DNA of 64,000 nt from Pseudomonas sp. GM48 (GCF_000282335.1 NZ_AKJM01000121.1:1-64000); one strand, 5' to 3'. Positions 8,333 through 15,680 are shown, counted from the stretch's first letter. Notes: generated by a model not told the origin, from the sequence alone. A program made the numbers and translations.

Positions 8333-8800
8333 TCAGTCGTCCATCCCTCGACCGCTGAACAGGCGGTTGATCATTTCCATGGAGTATCCCCGATACGCCA
8401 GGAACCGGCCTTGTTTGGCTCGCTCCCGGGCATCCGCCGGCAATTGCCCGGAGAACTTGCGCCGCCAGGTGTCGGCCAGTTGCTCCTGCCAGTCGATACC
8501 GCTCTCGCGCAGGGCGAGTTCAATATCGGTGCGCTGCAGGCCGCGCTGGCTCAACTCTTCACGAATGCGTAAAGGGCCATAACCGGAACGGGCACGGTAG
8601 GAAATAAAACTTTCGAGGTAACGGGTTTCGGACAACAACCCCTCTTCCGTCAACCGGTCGAGTGCTGTTTCGATCATTTCAGGGAGGGCGCCGCGCTGAC
8701 GCAGTTTACGCGTCAGCTCGACTCGACCGTGCTCGCGTCGTGCGAGCAGGTCCATTGCGGTTCGCCGCACCGCGACGAGTGTATCGAGTACGGCGGTCAT
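8333..8800 (-). CDS. recX: Regulatory protein RecX
   Basis: A 155-residue RecX, made of three-helix tandem repeats, which binds RecA filaments and limits RecA activity. Family-typical segments are LLARREHGRVELTRKL in the N-terminal repeat, GYGPLRIREELSQRG in the middle and KQGRFLAYRGYSMEMINRL near the C-terminus. The gene starts 8 bp after the recA stop codon on the same strand, so the two are very probably co-transcribed from the SOS-controlled recA promoter. Confidence 0.95.
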   Translation of the reverse strand: MTAVLDTLVAVRRTAMDLLARREHGRVELTRKLRQRGALPEMIETALDRLTEEGLLSETRYLESFISYRARSGYGPLRIREELSQRGLQRTDIELALRESGIDWQEQLADTWRRKFSGQLPADARERAKQGRFLAYRGYSMEMINRLFSGRGMDD

Positions 8801-8808
8801 CGCTTCGA

Positions 8809-9867
8809 TCAGATATCAGCGTCAACCAGGTCGTCTTCGGTCTCTTTGACCGCAGAAGCTTTGGCGTCTGCTACGGATGCCGGGGACAGGAGCTTGTCAC
8901 GCAGTTGCTTCTCCAGCTTTGCCGCGACTTCCGGGTTGTCCGCCAGGAACTTGGCCGAGTTGGCCTTGCCCTGACCGATCTTGGTGCCTTCATAGGCATA
9001 CCAGGCACCGGACTTCTCAACGAAACCGTGCAGAACACCCAGGTCGATCATCTCACCGTTGAGGTAGATGCCCTTGCCGTAAAGAATCTGGAACTCGGCC
9101 TGACGGAACGGCGAAGCCACCTTGTTCTTCACAACCTTGACGCGGGTTTCGCTACCGACGACTTCATCACCTTCCTTCACCGCGCCAGTACGACGGATGT
9201 CCAGACGAACCGATGCGTAGAACTTCAGTGCGTTACCACCGGTGGTGGTTTCCGGGCTGCCGAACATCACGCCGATCTTCATGCGGATCTGGTTGATGAA
9301 GATCACCAGGCAGTTGGCGTTCTTGATGTTACCGGTGATTTTACGCAGCGCCTGGGACATCAGGCGGGCTTGCAGGCCCACGTGCATGTCACCCATTTCG
9401 CCTTCGATTTCAGCCTTTGGCACCAGGGCGGCTACGGAGTCGACGATGATCACGTCAACCGCGTTGGAACGCACCAGCATGTCGGTGATTTCCAGGGCCT
9501 GCTCGCCGGTGTCCGGCTGGGAAACCAGCAGGTCGTCGACGTTGACGCCCAGCTTGCCGGCGTACTCAGGATCGAGGGCGTGCTCGGCGTCGACGAATGC
9601 GCAGGTCGCGCCGGCTTTTTGAGCCTGGGCGATCACGGACAAGGTCAGCGTGGTTTTACCGGAAGATTCAGGACCGTAGATTTCAACAATACGGCCTTTT
9701 GGCAGGCCGCCGATGCCGAGAGCGATGTCCAGACCCAGAGAGCCAGTGGAAATGGCCGGGATCGCCTGACGGTCCTGATCGCCCATACGCATTACGGCAC
9801 CCTTGCCGAATTGACGTTCGATCTGACCCAGGGCCGCAGCCAAGGCTTTCTTCTTGTTGTCGTCCAT
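8809..9867 (-). CDS. recA: Recombinase RecA
   Basis: A 352-residue RecA that forms ATP-dependent nucleoprotein filaments for homologous recombination and acts as co-protease for LexA-type repressors. Walker A is GPESSGKT at 65-72, followed by VDAEHALD, the Walker B VIIVDSVAAL and the MMR loop segment (LMSQALRKITG). The acidic tail ends TEDDLVDADI. ATG 9867 (MDDNKKKAL) is the family start; four extra upstream codons are not conserved. An SOS box lies 41 bp upstream, and recX follows closely. Confidence 0.98.
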   Translation of the reverse strand: MDDNKKKALAAALGQIERQFGKGAVMRMGDQDRQAIPAISTGSLGLDIALGIGGLPKGRIVEIYGPESSGKTTLTLSVIAQAQKAGATCAFVDAEHALDPEYAGKLGVNVDDLLVSQPDTGEQALEITDMLVRSNAVDVIIVDSVAALVPKAEIEGEMGDMHVGLQARLMSQALRKITGNIKNANCLVIFINQIRMKIGVMFGSPETTTGGNALKFYASVRLDIRRTGAVKEGDEVVGSETRVKVVKNKVASPFRQAEFQILYGKGIYLNGEMIDLGVLHGFVEKSGAWYAYEGTKIGQGKANSAKFLADNPEVAAKLEKQLRDKLLSPASVADAKASAVKETEDDLVDADI

Positions 9868-9907
9868 TAAAGTCCTCACGTAATCAATAAGGCCTGACGG
9901 CCAACAC

Positions 9908-9923
9908 CTGTATAAGTAGCCAG
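9908..9923. promoter_or_regulatory. LexA-binding SOS box upstream of recA
   Basis: CTGTATAAGTAGCCAG fits the gamma-proteobacterial LexA consensus CTG-N10-CAG with an AT-rich interior. It is placed about 41 bp upstream of the recA start codon, where the promoter is expected. Confidence 0.9.
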
Positions 9924-9950
9924 TATTATTCCACAGCGTTTCCGGATCGC

Positions 9951-10457
9951 CTACCCCTGATTTGAGATTTCTGCCGCGGCATACCGCAGCAGCCCCTCTA
10001 GCGCGGCCTTCACCGTTTGTCGGCGGACCTCGTCGCGGTCACCAGCGAAGTGTTGCAACTCGCTGAACACTCGCTCGCCCACGCCCCAGGCCAGCCAAAC
10101 CGTCCCCACTGGCTTGCTCGGCGAACCACCGTCCGGCCCGGCTACACCACTGACCGCCACGGAAAAATACGCGCGACTTTTCTCTTGCGCCCCCTTGGCC
10201 ATCGCTTCGACCACCTCGCGACTGACCGCCCCCACCGTGGTGAACAACTCCACAGGAACATCCAGTTGCAGGTTCTTCTGCAGATTGGAATAGGTGACGT
10301 AACCGGCCTCGAACCACGCCGAGCTGCCCGGAATACGGGTGATCGCCTCGGCGATCCCGCCTCCGGTGCAGGACTCGGCCGTGGAAACGTGGGCATTGAG
10401 AATCTGCAATTGCCTGCCAAGGTCAGCGGCGAGCTGGGTAATTACTTTCACGGTCAT
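9951..10457 (-). CDS. pncC: CinA-family nicotinamide-nucleotide amidohydrolase
   Basis: A 168-residue single-domain CinA C-terminal protein (YgaD/PncC type), expected to deamidate NMN to nicotinate mononucleotide in pyridine nucleotide recycling. The motif STAESCTGGGIAEAIT (25-40) and the segment VSGVAGPDGGSPSKPVGTVWLAWG are characteristic. The nominal ATG at 10457 directly abuts the Shine-Dalgarno sequence AGGAG. The GTG two codons later (10451) has six-base spacing and may be the true start. It is transcribed toward recA and lies at the edge of the prophage remnant, the same recA-cinA-prophage-mutS context known in fluorescent pseudomonads. Confidence 0.92.
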   Translation of the reverse strand: MTVKVITQLAADLGRQLQILNAHVSTAESCTGGGIAEAITRIPGSSAWFEAGYVTYSNLQKNLQLDVPVELFTTVGAVSREVVEAMAKGAQEKSRAYFSVAVSGVAGPDGGSPSKPVGTVWLAWGVGERVFSELQHFAGDRDEVRRQTVKAALEGLLRYAAAEISNQG

Positions 10458-10569
10458 CTCCTGATGGGGCGGGATGGGTTAACCGTACACCAGCAGACTG
10501 CACTTGCAAGCGACAGGACCGATCAAAATGTAAAGAACCAGAGGCTCTGGAAAAGGCCTGCCAGGGGAT

Positions 10570-10911
10570 TCAATCTTCCACGTCACCGGATGGACCTTGA
10601 CCGACACCCATGCGCCTGGCCGCCCAACGTTCATACAACCCTAAAGCTACGTCTGTCCCGGCCATCGCCGTTAAACAGCCCCCCGCACAAGCGGCCCAAA
10701 TGGAAACATTGGCGGCGTGCAGCAGCATGATGACCGAGGCGCCGCAGATCATGCTGGAGCCAGACCGCAAGCTCAGGCGCCGGATAAGGGACCAGCCACG
10801 AACGCCCTCCTTATCGGCACGCCACATTTCACCGGTAACGCCACCGAGTATTGGCAGGATGATGACCAGCCAAAGAGGCATGTCCAGCAACGCATATTGC
10901 TCAGCGGTCAT
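10570..10911 (-). CDS. Phage/tailocin holin-like membrane protein
   Basis: A 113-residue protein with a short N-terminus, a first membrane span (PLWLVIILPILGGVTG) and further hydrophobic segments (SSMICGASVIMLLHAANVSIWAACAGGCLTAMAG). A charged C-terminal tail follows (LYERWAARRMG onward). This architecture and the location between a LexA-type repressor and cinA match the holins of the R/F-type pyocin and prophage clusters that occupy the mutS-cinA site in P. fluorescens strains. ATG 10911 is chosen because CAAGGAGG lies at ideal spacing; the longer ORF to 10938 has no such signal. No endolysin, spanin or tail gene accompanies it. The gap to cinA (10458-10569) shows nothing recognisable. Confidence 0.75.
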   Translation of the reverse strand: MTAEQYALLDMPLWLVIILPILGGVTGEMWRADKEGVRGWSLIRRLSLRSGSSMICGASVIMLLHAANVSIWAACAGGCLTAMAGTDVALGLYERWAARRMGVGQGPSGDVED

Positions 10912-10969
10912 TTCACGCCTCCTTGAGTGAACGGTCACACCGTGTTCTTGAATAGACAGGCAACAAGAT

Positions 10970-10985
10970 TATGCATTGATGCATA
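10970..10985. promoter_or_regulatory. Putative repressor operator 1 upstream of holin gene
   Basis: TATGCATTGATGCATA has 7-bp inverted halves around two central bases. It shares the half-site ATGC(A/G)T with operator 2 (10994-11007) and with a site in front of the repressor gene, and lies about 60 bp upstream of the holin start codon. Confidence 0.6.
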
Positions 10986-10993
10986 TTAAGTCA

Positions 10994-11007
10994 ATGCGTT
11001 AACGCAT
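10994..11007. promoter_or_regulatory. Putative repressor operator 2 upstream of holin gene
   Basis: ATGCGTTAACGCAT is a perfect 14-bp palindrome. Its centre is 23 bp from the centre of operator 1, close to two helical turns, which would suit cooperative binding by a dimeric repressor. Confidence 0.6.
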
Positions 11008-11044
11008 ACACAAAGACAGCTCGATGCTTTCGACACACGAAAAA

Positions 11045-11069
11045 AAAACCCGCTCGGGAAGCGGGTTTT
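11045..11069 (-). terminator. Terminator after the LexA-type repressor gene
   Basis: AAAACCCGCT pairs with AGCGGGTTTT around a 5-base loop. Read on the minus strand, a run of eight or more T follows the stem. It lies 17 bp after the repressor stop codon and should insulate the holin gene from repressor transcription. Confidence 0.85.
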
Positions 11070-11086
11070 GAATGAACACCGGGGTG

Positions 11087-11821
11087 TTAGCGGGCGTACA
11101 TGCCCCACCAGAAGACATGTCCGAGGATAACTATCGGCTCCTCCTGGATCTCCTGAAAGGTGTAGTCCTCGTCCGGATGTTCGTCGCGGTTGAAGCTGCG
11201 CAGGCGAATCCCGGTTGGCAGGCGATACAGCTGCTTCACCCGCAATTGGCCGTTGTGATTGATTGCATAAAGGTCGCCGTCAACGATATCGCCAATACCG
11301 CACTTGCCGGCATTGACCCCGACCGTGGCGCCGTCGCGCAGTACCGGCAACATACTGTTGCCCCGCACTGTCACGCATTTGGCCTGGTCGAACTGCACGC
11401 CGTTATGTCGCAGGCTACGCTTGCCGAAGCGCAGGCTAGAGCGCTCGCTTTCCTCGATGACGAATCTTCCCGATCCTGCGGCCAATTCAACCTCGCGAAG
11501 AAAGGGGACCGACACCTCGTCGTCATCGACAGGGGTATCGTCGTCCCACAGGCTTATATCCTTGAGTTCCGAATGCACGGGAGCGCGCCCGGCATTAGCG
11601 GCAGGCGCGACGTCCGCGCGGCCACGCAACTGGTCGGTGCTCACGGAGAAATACTCGGCGATCTTCGAAATATGCTTATCCGAAGGATCGACGATTTTCC
11701 CGCTGAGAATGCGCGAGAGCGTGGATTGAGGCACGCCGGTGCGACGGTGAAGCTCCGTAGGGGAGATCCCGTGCTGATCGAGCAATGCTCTTAAGACAGT
11801 AGATACGTTGCGTTTTTGCAT
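11087..11821 (-). CDS. LexA/PrtR-type phage repressor (XRE HTH plus S24 peptidase)
   Basis: A 244-residue repressor with an N-terminal XRE helix-turn-helix (about 7-43; GISPTELHRRTGVPQSTLSRIL). The C-terminal S24 autoprotease domain has the Ala-Gly cleavage bond at A115-G116 (VELAAGSG), catalytic S156 in GNSMLPV and catalytic K196 in RVKQLY. All residues needed for RecA-stimulated self-cleavage are present, so the protein should respond to DNA damage as PrtR and lambda CI do. The start is ATG 11821 (MQKRNVS) or ATG 11830 (MRIMQKR); neither has a strong Shine-Dalgarno sequence. It is adjacent to mutS, the known position of the regulator of prophage 01-type clusters in P. protegens/fluorescens. 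The structural genes it would control are missing. Confidence 0.88.
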   Translation of the reverse strand: MQKRNVSTVLRALLDQHGISPTELHRRTGVPQSTLSRILSGKIVDPSDKHISKIAEYFSVSTDQLRGRADVAPAANAGRAPVHSELKDISLWDDDTPVDDDEVSVPFLREVELAAGSGRFVIEESERSSLRFGKRSLRHNGVQFDQAKCVTVRGNSMLPVLRDGATVGVNAGKCGIGDIVDGDLYAINHNGQLRVKQLYRLPTGIRLRSFNRDEHPDEDYTFQEIQEEPIVILGHVFWWGMYAR

Positions 11822-11857
11822 AATGCGCATAGTGCTTGTTCTTTTCGAAGAAGACAA

Positions 11858-11900
11858 ATGCATAACTGCATAATCGATGCATAACATGATTTTTGCATCG
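11858..11900. promoter_or_regulatory. Putative operator region of the repressor promoter
   Basis: ATGCATAACTGCAT (11858-11871) matches 12 of 14 positions of the operators upstream of the holin gene. Next to it CGATGCA (11875-11881) and TGCATCG (11894-11900) form a 7-bp inverted repeat with a 12-base spacer. The cluster lies 37-80 bp upstream of the repressor start, which suggests autoregulation; it also lies within the mutS upstream region. Confidence 0.55.
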
Positions 11901-12031
11901 TAAAAGATGTCACCCGGCCGTGGTGCCTGCGTCGGATAGACCGCCCATGGTAACCTTGCGCCCATCGCGGAAAAGCCCGGCTGTTGCCCCGCTTTTGCCC
12001 CACCTCTTTCAACGAGCTTCCTGACAATCCG

Positions 12032-14611
12032 ATGAATAAAGCCGTCTCCGACCTGTCCTCCCACACCCCGATGATGCAGCAGTACTGGCGCCTGAAAAAC
12101 CAGCACCCGGACCAGTTGATGTTCTACCGCATGGGCGACTTCTACGAGATCTTCTATGAGGACGCGAAGAAGGCCGCCAAGTTGCTGGACATCACCCTGA
12201 CGGCCCGCGGGCAGTCGGCTGGCCAGGCGATTCCGATGTGCGGGATTCCTTACCATGCCGCCGAAGGTTACCTGGCAAAACTGGTGAAGCTTGGCGAGTC
12301 GGTGGTGATCTGCGAGCAGGTCGGCGACCCGGCCACCAGCAAAGGGCCGGTGGAGCGGCAGGTCGTGCGCATCATCACGCCGGGGACGGTGAGTGACGAA
12401 GCGCTGCTCGATGAGCGCCGCGACAACCTGATCGCCGCCGTCCTGGGCGATGAGCGCCTGTTCGGCCTGGCGGTGCTGGACATCACCAGTGGCAACTTCA
12501 GCGTGCTGGAAATCAAGAGTTGGGAAAACCTGCTGGCGGAACTGGAGCGGGTCAACCCCGTGGAGCTGCTGATCCCGGATGACTGGCCCAAGGACTTGCC
12601 GGCGGAAAAACGCCGCGGTGTGCGTCGCCGTGCGCCGTGGGATTTCGAGCGCGATTCGGCGCTCAAAAGCCTGTGCCAGCAATTCTCGACCCAGGACCTC
12701 AAAGGCTTTGGCTGCGAAAACCTGACCCTGGCCATCGGCGCCGCCGGTTGCCTGCTGGCCTACGCCAAGGAAACCCAGCGCACCGCCCTGCCCCATTTGC
12801 GCAGCTTGCGCCATGAACGCCTGGACGACACCGTGGTGCTCGATGGCGCCAGCCGTCGCAACCTGGAGCTCGACACCAACCTGGCCGGCGGCCGCGACAA
12901 CACTCTGCAATCGGTGGTGGACCGTTGCCAGACCGCCATGGGCAGCCGCCTGCTGACCCGCTGGCTGAATCGCCCGTTACGCGACTTGACGGTGCTGTTG
13001 GCGCGTCAAACCTCGATCACTTGCCTGCTCGACGGTTACCGCTTCGAAAGACTGCAACCGCAGCTCAAGGAAATCGGTGACATCGAGCGGATTCTTGCGC
13101 GGATCGGCCTGCGCAATGCCCGCCCACGCGACCTCGCCCGTTTGCGTGACGCCCTCGGCGCACTGCCCGAGCTGCAAGTGGCAATGACGGAGCTCGAAGC
13201 CCCGCACCTCCAGCAACTTGCCAGCATCACCAGTACCTACCCGGAACTGGCGGCCCTCCTGGAAAAAGCCATCATCGACAACCCGCCCGCGGTCATTCGT
13301 GACGGCGGTGTGCTGAAAACCGGCTACGACAGCGAACTCGACGAACTGCAATCACTCAGCGAAAACGCCGGGCAATTCCTGATCGACCTCGAAGCACGGG
13401 AAAAGGCCCGCACCGGTCTGTCCCACCTGAAGGTCGGCTACAACCGCATCCACGGTTACTTCATCGAGCTGCCAAGCAAGCAAGCGGAGTCGGCACCGGC
13501 CGACTATATTCGCCGCCAGACGCTCAAAGGCGCCGAGCGTTTCATTACGCCGGAACTCAAGGCGTTCGAAGACAAGGCATTGTCGGCCAAGAGCCGTGCC
13601 CTGGCCCGCGAGAAAATGCTTTACGAAGCGCTGCTCGAAGACCTGATCGCCCAGTTGCCACCGTTGCAAGACACCGCCGGCGCCCTGGCCGAACTGGACG
13701 TCTTGAGCAACCTGGCCGAGCGTGCACTGAACCTTGACCTGAACTGCCCGCGCTTCGTCAGCGAACCGTGCATGCGCATCAGCCAGGGCCGCCACCCGGT
13801 GGTCGAACAAGTGCTGACCACGCCGTTCGTGGCCAACGACCTGAGCCTGGACGACAACACGCGCATGCTGGTGATCACCGGCCCGAACATGGGCGGTAAA
13901 TCCACCTACATGCGCCAGACCGCTTTGATTGTGCTCCTGGCGCACATCGGCAGCTTCGTGCCAGCGGCCAGTTGCGAATTGTCGCTGGTCGATCGCATCT
14001 TCACCCGGATCGGCTCCAGCGATGACCTGGCCGGCGGGCGCTCGACCTTCATGGTGGAAATGAGCGAAACCGCGAACATTCTGCACAACGCCACCGAGCG
14101 CAGCCTGGTACTGATGGATGAAGTCGGGCGCGGCACCAGCACCTTCGACGGCCTGTCCCTGGCATGGGCGGCGGCCGAACGCCTGGCACATCTGCGTGCC
14201 TACACGCTGTTCGCCACCCACTACTTTGAACTGACCGTCCTGCCGGAAGCCCAGCCGCTGGTAGCCAACGTGCACCTCAATGCCACCGAGCACAATGAAC
14301 GTATCGTGTTCCTGCACCACGTGTTGCCTGGGCCGGCCAGCCAGAGTTACGGCCTGGCCGTTGCACAACTGGCGGGCGTACCGAGCGAAGTCATCACGCG
14401 TGCTCGCGAGCATTTGAGCCGCCTGGAAGACACTGCCTTGCCCCATGAGTCGCCAGCACCTGCCAAAGGTAAACCGGCTGCTCCACAGCAAAGCGACATG
14501 TTTGCCAGTCTGCCGCACCCGGTGCTGGATGACCTGGCCAAGCTCGACCTGGACGACATGACGCCACGCCGTGCTCTCGAAATGCTCTATACACTAAAGA
14601 CACGGATCTAA
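12032..14611 (+). CDS. mutS: DNA mismatch repair ATPase MutS
   Basis: An 859-residue MutS that recognises mismatches and recruits MutL. The mismatch-binding domain has the Phe-x-Glu motif in FYRMGDFYEIFYEDA near the N-terminus. The ATPase domain has Walker A GPNMGGKST at about 616-624, Walker B (LVLMDEVGRGTSTFDG) and the downstream FATHYFELT. ATG 12032 (MNKAVSDLSS) gives the family length; the ORF extends 16 codons further upstream without conservation. It is divergent from the prophage-type repressor gene, a recognised prophage integration neighbourhood in Pseudomonas. Confidence 0.97.
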   Translation: MNKAVSDLSSHTPMMQQYWRLKNQHPDQLMFYRMGDFYEIFYEDAKKAAKLLDITLTARGQSAGQAIPMCGIPYHAAEGYLAKLVKLGESVVICEQVGDPATSKGPVERQVVRIITPGTVSDEALLDERRDNLIAAVLGDERLFGLAVLDITSGNFSVLEIKSWENLLAELERVNPVELLIPDDWPKDLPAEKRRGVRRRAPWDFERDSALKSLCQQFSTQDLKGFGCENLTLAIGAAGCLLAYAKETQRTALPHLRSLRHERLDDTVVLDGASRRNLELDTNLAGGRDNTLQSVVDRCQTAMGSRLLTRWLNRPLRDLTVLLARQTSITCLLDGYRFERLQPQLKEIGDIERILARIGLRNARPRDLARLRDALGALPELQVAMTELEAPHLQQLASITSTYPELAALLEKAIIDNPPAVIRDGGVLKTGYDSELDELQSLSENAGQFLIDLEAREKARTGLSHLKVGYNRIHGYFIELPSKQAESAPADYIRRQTLKGAERFITPELKAFEDKALSAKSRALAREKMLYEALLEDLIAQLPPLQDTAGALAELDVLSNLAERALNLDLNCPRFVSEPCMRISQGRHPVVEQVLTTPFVANDLSLDDNTRMLVITGPNMGGKSTYMRQTALIVLLAHIGSFVPAASCELSLVDRIFTRIGSSDDLAGGRSTFMVEMSETANILHNATERSLVLMDEVGRGTSTFDGLSLAWAAAERLAHLRAYTLFATHYFELTVLPEAQPLVANVHLNATEHNERIVFLHHVLPGPASQSYGLAVAQLAGVPSEVITRAREHLSRLEDTALPHESPAPAKGKPAAPQQSDMFASLPHPVLDDLAKLDLDDMTPRRALEMLYTLKTRI

Positions 14612-14655
14612 CGCAGCGGCTTGCAAGCTGTTAGAATCTCGCGCGGTTTGGGATG

Positions 14656-14681
14656 CTGCTGGCTAATAGCCTGGCCAGCAG
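14656..14681 (+). other. Stem-loop in fdxA leader
   Basis: CTGCTGGC and GCCAGCAG pair around a 10-base loop between mutS and fdxA. There is no U-tract, so it may be a leader structure or an mRNA end rather than a terminator. Confidence 0.4.
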
Positions 14682-14753
14682 ACTATCGCTCCCGAACCTG
14701 GCGACCCCTACGAGAAGGGGCGCAGCAAGCCGCGCCTGAGGAGAAAATTAGAA

Positions 14754-15077
14754 ATGACCTTCGTCGTCACCGACAACTGCATCAAGTGCAAGTACACCGA
14801 CTGCGTAGAAGTCTGTCCGGTGGACTGCTTTTACGAAGGCCCGAATTTCCTGGTGATTCACCCGGATGAGTGCATCGACTGCGCGCTGTGCGAGCCTGAA
14901 TGCCCTGCTGTGGCTATCTTCTCTGAAGATGAGGTTCCGGCCGGCATGGAAAACTTCATCGAGCTGAACGCAGAGCTGGCCGATATCTGGCCAAACATCA
15001 CCGAACGCAAGGATCCGCTGCCAGATTCCGCCGAGTGGGATGGCAAGAAAGACAAGATCGAACACCTCGAACGCTGA
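14754..15077 (+). CDS. fdxA: Seven-iron ferredoxin FdxA
   Basis: A 107-residue ferredoxin of the Azotobacter FdI type. It carries CIKCKYTDCVEVCPVDCF near the N-terminus and CIDCALCEPECP in the middle, the cysteine pattern for one [3Fe-4S] and one [4Fe-4S] cluster. The C-terminal extension (WPNITERKDPLPDSAEWDGK) is typical of this subfamily. It carries electrons, possibly to partners of Fpr. A clear Shine-Dalgarno sequence (TGAGGAGA) precedes the ATG and a strong terminator follows. The gene order mutS-fdxA-rsmZ-rpoS is conserved in Pseudomonas. Confidence 0.96.
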   Translation: MTFVVTDNCIKCKYTDCVEVCPVDCFYEGPNFLVIHPDECIDCALCEPECPAVAIFSEDEVPAGMENFIELNAELADIWPNITERKDPLPDSAEWDGKKDKIEHLER

Positions 15078-15094
15078 TTACCCCCGCGTTCCCT

Positions 15095-15119
15095 AAAAAG
15101 GCCCCACAAGGGCCTTTTT
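15095..15119 (+). terminator. Terminator after fdxA
   Basis: AAAAAGGCCC pairs with GGGCCTTTTT around CACAA, 17 bp after the stop codon. The symmetrical A and T runs could also block transcription from the opposite side. Confidence 0.9.
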
Positions 15120-15133
15120 GCTTTTCTGCAGGC

Positions 15134-15160
15134 AAAAAAAGGGGGCGGTTTGACCCGCCC
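15134..15160 (-). terminator. Rho-independent terminator of rsmZ
   Basis: On the minus strand GGGCGG and CCGCCC pair around a short loop and are followed by CC and seven T residues. Confidence 0.9.
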
Positions 15161-15264
15161 ACACTTTTTCCCTATTCCCTATATTCCTTTTCATCGTCCT
15201 GATGAATCGCGTCCCGCGATATCCATTTCCCTCATCCTTGAAGGATGTGTCTGTCCGTCGACAC
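15135..15264 (-). ncRNA. rsmZ: Small regulatory RNA RsmZ
   Basis: Read on the minus strand, a transcript of about 130 nt begins GTGTCGACGGACAGACAC and contains about nine GGA motifs. Several sit in hairpin loops: TCGCGGGACGCGA and TCATCAGGACGATGA, plus GGA in the first stem-loop. It ends with GGGCGG/CCGCCC and a T7 tract (15134-15160). This is the hallmark of RsmZ, which sequesters the RNA-binding proteins RsmA/RsmE and relieves translational repression of secondary-metabolism genes under GacS/GacA control. The position between fdxA and rpoS is the conserved rsmZ locus. The ends are estimated from the -10 box and the terminator. Confidence 0.93.
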
Positions 15265-15271
15265 AACCTGA

Positions 15272-15277
15272 ATACTA
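15272..15277 (-). promoter_or_regulatory. -10 element of rsmZ promoter
   Basis: On the minus strand TAGTAT lies 7-8 bases before the inferred transcript start (about 15264). There is no convincing -35 hexamer, as expected for a promoter that depends on GacA. Confidence 0.65.
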
Positions 15278-15425
15278 GAGTTTTCCTCTCCGGGATCAAT
15301 CGCCCATTGGCGCGAAATCTAACTGTCACACATCATCAATAATAAAAAATAGTCTTATAAATCATAAATATAGGTTCATGCAGCGTTCAACATAGACGAC
15401 TGCCAGGGTGTAAAAATAACGAACA

Positions 15426-15453
15426 CTTACGTAAGAGTCAGCCGAGGCTTACA
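15426..15453 (-). promoter_or_regulatory. GacA upstream activating sequence of rsmZ
   Basis: The minus strand has TGTAAGCCTCGGCTGACT (15436-15453), matching the GacA box TGTAAG-N6-CTTACA with deviations in the right half. It is directly followed by the perfect palindrome CTTACGTAAG (15426-15435), which adds two more half-sites. The distance of about 170 bp to the transcript start agrees with the remote placement of this element in other Pseudomonas rsmZ genes. Confidence 0.75.
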
Positions 15454-15507
15454 GCACGAAACCAAAATCCCGAGCTAACGCGAAATGGACCTGCCAGCCC
15501 CCCCCCT

Positions 15508-15597
15508 TGTGGGAGCGGGCTTGCTCGCGAAGAGGCCATCACATTCAGCATCAATGTTGCCGGTTAGACCGCCTTCGCGAGCAAGCCCGCTCCCACA
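15508..15597. repeat. REP pair (BIME) between rsmZ promoter and rpoS end
   Basis: GTGGGAGCGGGCTTGCTCGC (15509-15528) faces GCGAGCAAGCCCGCTCCCAC (15577-15596). The pair lies between the GacA box of rsmZ and the terminator of rpoS, just after a run of nine C. Confidence 0.9.
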
Positions 15598-15634
15598 CTG
15601 GATCGGAGTACATCCTTTGAATTGCAACAAAAAA

Positions 15635-15657
15635 AAACCCCGAGCCAGTCGGGGTTT
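15635..15657 (-). terminator. Terminator after rpoS
   Basis: AAACCCCGA pairs with TCGGGGTTT around GCCAG. On the minus strand a run of about nine T follows the stem, 24 bp after the rpoS stop codon. Confidence 0.9.
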
Positions 15658-15680
15658 CTTATGCCATCGCAGTGAGTGCC

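Noticed and set aside
11831..12910. N-terminal extension of the repressor frame over the mutS start region
   Set aside because: The extra 360 codons are antisense to mutS and the operator region. The conserved repressor begins at MQKRNVS.
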